A DNA stretch of 10,246 nucleotides from Methanomicrobia archaeon LH_S13. Lineage in GTDB: Archaea; Halobacteriota; Syntropharchaeia; Alkanophagales; Methanospirareceae. Positions 7,495-10,246 of the stretch are shown here, piece by piece. A program made the position numbers and the translations under genes. Each line of letters begins with the position of its first letter. The stretch's first letter is position 1. The notes beneath the pieces are model-generated. The model saw only the letters and a list, made by a program, of their open reading frames with translations. It did no database searches and was not told where the DNA came from. The stretch lies in assembly GCA_023659785.1 (NCBI GenBank), contig JAGXOR010000038.1, positions 1 to 10,246 on the forward strand, in the 5' to 3' direction.

Positions 7495-7590
7495 ATGAGC
7501 GAAGACGGTAAATTGAAAATTAATAAAACGCACTATTTCGAGGGGCTACCAGAAGAGGTGTATAATTTTCATATATCTATAGTATGGTAG
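7495..7590 (+). pseudogene. 5' remnant of a sixth operon gene, type ISP / helicase C-terminal-like
   Basis: An ATG behind a perfect AGGAGG opens a frame of only 31 codons that ends in TAG. The first 27 residues include INKTHYFEGLPEEVYNFHI. This closely resembles the start of a module I know from type ISP restriction-modification and defence helicase proteins, where the text normally continues with a glycine-rich stretch and a WLKDRKG-like motif. That continuation is missing: after YNFHI the reading becomes SIVW and stops, just where the foreign-looking DNA begins (about 7575). I infer a gene cut by insertion or deletion. It sits 44 bases after the 130-residue gene and would be the sixth member of the operon. 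A genuine 31-residue peptide cannot be excluded but seems less likely. Confidence 0.5.
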
Positions 7591-8259
7591 AAGATGAGTT
7601 CAAAGAGGGAGTTAACAAGCTACTCAACATAAAGGGGCAATCGAGTGCTTTTGACTACGATTCCTACGACTGGGGGTGCCTGCGATACATGCTGGAGCTG
7701 TGGATTTTCCTAAACCGGCTCAGCAAACAGGGAATAAGGACAATCTGGGTTTTCTTGAAGATAGAAGAAGCGCTTGACTTCCTTTCCTCAAATAAGTCGT
7801 ATATGAAGTTGATGGGTTCACGCGCATCAATAAAAAAATACGCCGCACCGCCACCAAATGGGCTGGATTCAATCTCATGCTCTACGTCCTCTACGGATTG
7901 GGATTTGTGAACCTTCTGGAGGACATGAAAGTGGAAAAGAGGAGCAACTGCGTCTATACACCGCTGCAAATCAGCCTTTCGTACATCGTCAAGCTCATAC
8001 TGGGATTCAAGAACGCATACGGCCTGGACGAAGAGCTGCGAAAAGCTCATCAAAGTACGAGCCGAAAACAGCCCGCGGCAAAGTGGCAAAGCTCAAGCGG
8101 GATGCAGAGAAAAAGCCAGTGCGAATTACAGAGTGCGTCTGCTCGTTTTCCGGTGGTATTCCTGTTCGCATAGTCGTGGAGAAGAAAAGAGTGCGGTTAT
8201 CGAAGGAAGATAAGCTTCGTCTGCTCCTGGAACGACTTTCTGGTTCATATACTACGTAG
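7584..8259 (+). pseudogene. Decayed transposase-like gene spread over three frames
   Basis: Protein-like sequence continues across this stretch but changes frame at least twice. The first part opens at ATG 7584 (MVEDEFKEGVNKLL). Near 7811-7840 the signal moves to another frame, with RRTATKWAGFNLMLYVLYGL and then NCVYTPLQISLSYIVKLILG up to about 8040. It then moves to the third frame (ARGKVAKLKRDAEKKPVRI, CSFSGGIPVRIVVEKKR), ending at the stop at 8257-8259. The hydrophobic segment followed by GFKNAYGLDEEL resembles the N-terminal part of IS4/IS1634-like DDE transposases, and the CSFSGGIPVRIVV segment could be a later strand. I cannot identify a full catalytic triad, so the class is tentative. 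Base content is visibly higher in G+C than the operon, consistent with later arrival. No terminal inverted repeats were found by eye. Confidence 0.4.
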
Positions 8260-8271
8260 GAACTCCTTGAT

Positions 8272-8526
8272 ATGTACAATAAGGAATATAGAGTGGTTTT
8301 TAGCAATTCTAAGAAGCCTGCAACTACGATAGCGAAAACGCTGAGGAACATAGAAGTGCTGAGGCGGGATATACTCCATAAAATTGCGGTTATTTATTTC
8401 AATGGTAAGTCCGTCAAGTTTGAATTCAATAAGAAATACGAAATCAGGTATAACATCAATTGTTGCAATCGAAGAAAATCGGACAAAAGTCATTTCCGCC
8501 TTACCGAAAAAAATTCTAAATCCTAA
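8272..8526 (+). other. Doubtful 84-codon open frame running into a repeat tract
   Basis: An ATG-started frame of 84 codons with no convincing ribosome site. It lies in the same frame as the last part of the transposase-like remnant, separated only by the TAG at 8257-8259 and a few codons. Its C-terminal third is Asn/Lys/Arg-rich and its last codons are read from the A-rich repeat that starts near 8505, so it is unlikely to be a working gene as it stands. The minus strand is also open over 8245-8544, which is a further sign of low-information sequence. It may be the tail of the decayed element. No family recognised. Confidence 0.2.
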
Positions 8527-8572
8527 GCACCAAATTCTAAACAATTCCTAATATCTAAATCCAAAATACAAC
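8505..8572. repeat. A-rich degenerate repeat built on AAATTCTAAA / TCTAAATCC
   Basis: AAATTCTAAA occurs at 8511-8520 and again at 8532-8541. Related units fill the rest, including TTCCTAATATCTAAATCC at about 8545-8562. Similar A-rich tracts between genes are familiar from several uncultivated bacterial and archaeal genomes, often beside decayed genes. It marks the border between the broken region and the isomerase spacer. No hairpin is apparent. Confidence 0.5.
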
Positions 8573-8686
8573 AAGCCATTTGTCAAAATAAAATGTGCTA
8601 TCTTTCGACTTATTATTTTCATATTATTGGACATTTTTATGGGTGATCTTTTATATATATCTTATCTTAAATTTTCTATTTTAACT
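8573..8686. other. AT-rich spacer between convergent regions
   Basis: This short spacer holds the region where transcripts from both sides would end. It is strongly AT-rich, with a TTTTATATATAT run at 8649-8660, but I see no clear GC hairpin followed by a T-tract on either strand. A factor-independent terminator is therefore not supported. Confidence 0.3.
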
Positions 8687-10117
8687 TTATAAAATAAATG
8701 ATTTTTCTTCAATCAACTTATCTATTATCTTCTTTTTTCTACTCTCAAAGCCTTTCCTACCCATTAATGTATAGGTAAATATTTTACCTTCTTCTACACC
8801 CGGCTGATCGAAAGCGTTCACATTGAACAGTTCTCCCGTAACAGTTGTCACTATCTCATAGAAATACATTAATTCTCCCATAGTAAAAGCATTTAACTCC
8901 GGTAAGATTATCGTTTTATTCGGTCTGTTGTAATTGGTTAATGCTAATTGGGTTGCAACTTGCTCTGTTTTCATTAGTTCTTCCAAAGAATGCCCGCTAA
9001 AATACTCCAATTCATTATATCCAGAAAAAAGACCCGGTATCTCTACTTCATTCTCATAATGCTCGATTTTAATAAAGGTAATAATTTTATCAAAAGGACC
9101 TTCATTGAATAATTGAAGCAAAGAGTGCTGGTCTGCAGCACCAACAGCTTTCAAGGGTGTGCTTCCAACATTGATTGTTTCATTATTTCTGGATTTTCTC
9201 TTTCCAAGACTTTCAGCCCACAGTTGTATGTACCAATTGATGATGTGACGGAGTTTACGAGAATACGGCATTAATACAGAGATATTATACTTCTTTTCAG
9301 TTATTGAGAGGTATTCCAGAACTGCAAACATATAAGCGGGATTTTGCCAAACATCTGACTGATTGCAAATTTCATCCATATACCGTGCTCCAGCGAGTAG
9401 TTCTTTGATGTCTATTCTCAATACTGCTGCTGGAAACAAACCAACTGGCGAAAAAACAGAAAATCTTCCACTAACACTCTTTGGTATATCTAAACAGCGA
9501 ATACCCTCTTCTTTTGCTACTTTCCTGAGTACTCCATCTCCTTCATCTGTGGTGATAATAAAGTGCTCAGCATAATCTTCTCCAATAGAATTTTTCATTA
9601 TATCATAATACTTCATAAAATTAGCCATCGGTTCTGGGGTTGCACCTGATTTGCTAACGACATTAATTAATGTTTTTTCAGGGTCAAGAATATCAATAAG
9701 TCCCGCTGTTTCATCAGGATCACAATTGTCTATCACAAAAAATCTCGGCCTCCCTCCCCTTTTTTCTTTTGGTAATAGATTGTAATAAGGATGAGACAAT
9801 GCAGTATGTAAAGCAATACTGCCCCAAGTGGATCCACCAATTCCGATAACTAAGAAATTTTCATAGGTGAAAGCTTTTTCATTTGCTAACGATATAATCT
9901 CGTTCACCACTTCTTCATGGTCAGGAAGATTCATGAATTGCAATCGCCCTCCTGCTCTATCTTCTTTTAATTTTTTATCAATTGCCCTGGCTGTATCCTC
10001 CATATTCTCTATCGCTTTAATCGAGATTCCTTTTTCACGTCCTACACGGAATTCCATCATATTATTGAAATCTAACTTTAATCTCATTCTGTCCTGCCAA
10101 TCTTTGCTTTTCCCCAT
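8687..10117 (-). CDS. pgi: Glucose-6-phosphate isomerase
   Basis: A 476-residue, apparently intact phosphoglucose isomerase that interconverts glucose 6-phosphate and fructose 6-phosphate in glycolysis and gluconeogenesis in the cytosol. Both family signatures are clear: SVSGRFSVFSPVG (about residues 214-226) and FNVNAFDQPGVEEGK (431-445, with the active-site Lys445). The SIS sugar-phosphate loops are GIGGSTWGS (92-100) and SKSGATPEP (155-163). AESLGK (301-306) carries the catalytic Glu302, and GAADQHSLLQ (326-335) holds the ring-opening His331. This is the classical SIS-fold enzyme, not the cupin type found in some archaea. The first ATG (10117) has only a weak ribosome site. A second ATG at residue 11 (10087), preceded by AGGACAG, gives MRLKLDFNNMM, which looks like a natural start, so the N-terminus may be 10 residues shorter. 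It has no functional link to the operon it converges on. Confidence 0.96.
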   Translation of the reverse strand: MGKSKDWQDRMRLKLDFNNMMEFRVGREKGISIKAIENMEDTARAIDKKLKEDRAGGRLQFMNLPDHEEVVNEIISLANEKAFTYENFLVIGIGGSTWGSIALHTALSHPYYNLLPKEKRGGRPRFFVIDNCDPDETAGLIDILDPEKTLINVVSKSGATPEPMANFMKYYDIMKNSIGEDYAEHFIITTDEGDGVLRKVAKEEGIRCLDIPKSVSGRFSVFSPVGLFPAAVLRIDIKELLAGARYMDEICNQSDVWQNPAYMFAVLEYLSITEKKYNISVLMPYSRKLRHIINWYIQLWAESLGKRKSRNNETINVGSTPLKAVGAADQHSLLQLFNEGPFDKIITFIKIEHYENEVEIPGLFSGYNELEYFSGHSLEELMKTEQVATQLALTNYNRPNKTIILPELNAFTMGELMYFYEIVTTVTGELFNVNAFDQPGVEEGKIFTYTLMGRKGFESRKKKIIDKLIEEKSFIL

Positions 10118-10136
10118 TTTTCTTCTAATAAATAAT

Positions 10137-10151
10137 GATAACTGATAACTG
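10137..10151. repeat. Short tandem repeat GATAACT x2 upstream of pgi
   Basis: GATAACTGATAACTG is two tandem copies of a 7-base unit 20 bases before the first pgi ATG. The rest of 10118-10246 is AT-rich and holds no gene I can support. The repeat could be a regulator site for pgi or chance. Confidence 0.35.
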
Positions 10152-10246
10152 TTTTAACTTTTAAGACTATTTTTGATACTACTTAAGTGACATGCCTTTT
10201 CAACAGTTCCAGTTTTCATGCTCTTATGTGGTTTTAAGTGTATGCA

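Noticed and set aside
7664..8351. Minus-strand open frames of 141 and 114 codons over the decayed region
   Set aside because: No recognisable motif or ribosome site; the plus strand gives more protein-like, hydrophobic-core segments, although split across frames.
10176..10203. TTGAAA and TAGTAT, 16 bases apart, on the minus strand upstream of pgi
   Set aside because: The -10 match is poor (4 of 6) and such pairs are common by chance in AT-rich DNA; if the organism is an archaeon this reading does not apply.

Overview
This window comes from an AT-rich prokaryote. It carries a compact, BREX-like set of predicted defence genes on the plus strand, which ends in a broken, mobile-element-like stretch. 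A convergent housekeeping gene, glucose-6-phosphate isomerase, follows on the minus strand. Lineage is not settled by the sequence. AGA/AGG arginine and ATA isoleucine codons are common, proteins are rich in Lys and Glu, and Shine-Dalgarno sites are strong. That fits an uncultivated archaeon or an AT-rich, possibly thermophilic, bacterium. No rRNA, tRNA or CRISPR array was recognised.

Layout. Positions 1-170 hold the apparent 3' end of an unidentified, possibly frameshifted gene. From 231 to 7450 five plus-strand genes lie head to tail with almost no spacing: a RadC-type JAB/MPN protein (231-923); a large P-loop ATPase resembling the DUF499/BrxC-PglY group (936-3434); a very short PglZ-domain protein (3427-4386); a DUF1156-type, zinc-ribbon adenine-specific DNA methyltransferase (4383-7058); and an unrecognised 130-residue protein (7058-7450). 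The last four start codons sit 12 bases after, or overlap, the preceding stop, which indicates one translationally coupled operon. A sixth cistron starts at 7495 behind a perfect AGGAGG but stops after 31 codons. Its sequence looks like the start of a module known from type ISP restriction-modification and helicase proteins.

From about 7575 to 8260 the DNA changes character. It is locally more G+C-rich (32 of 60 bases at 8041-8100 by hand count) and its coding signal jumps through all three plus frames. I read this as a decayed transposase-like gene. Positions 8272-8526 hold a doubtful ORF that runs into an A-rich degenerate repeat (8505-8572), followed by AT-rich spacer. The isomerase gene (8687-10117, minus) then reads towards the operon.

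How the genes may work together. The methyltransferase would mark host DNA. The ATPase and PglZ protein would form the rest of a modification-dependent exclusion system, as in BREX. The locus differs from textbook BREX: PglZ is cut down to its core, there is no BrxL, BrxA/BrxB or visible helicase, and radC heads the operon. The broken sixth cistron next to transposase debris suggests either that a nuclease/helicase/specificity part was lost or that this is a minimal variant. Function is inferred from domain content and gene order, not demonstrated.
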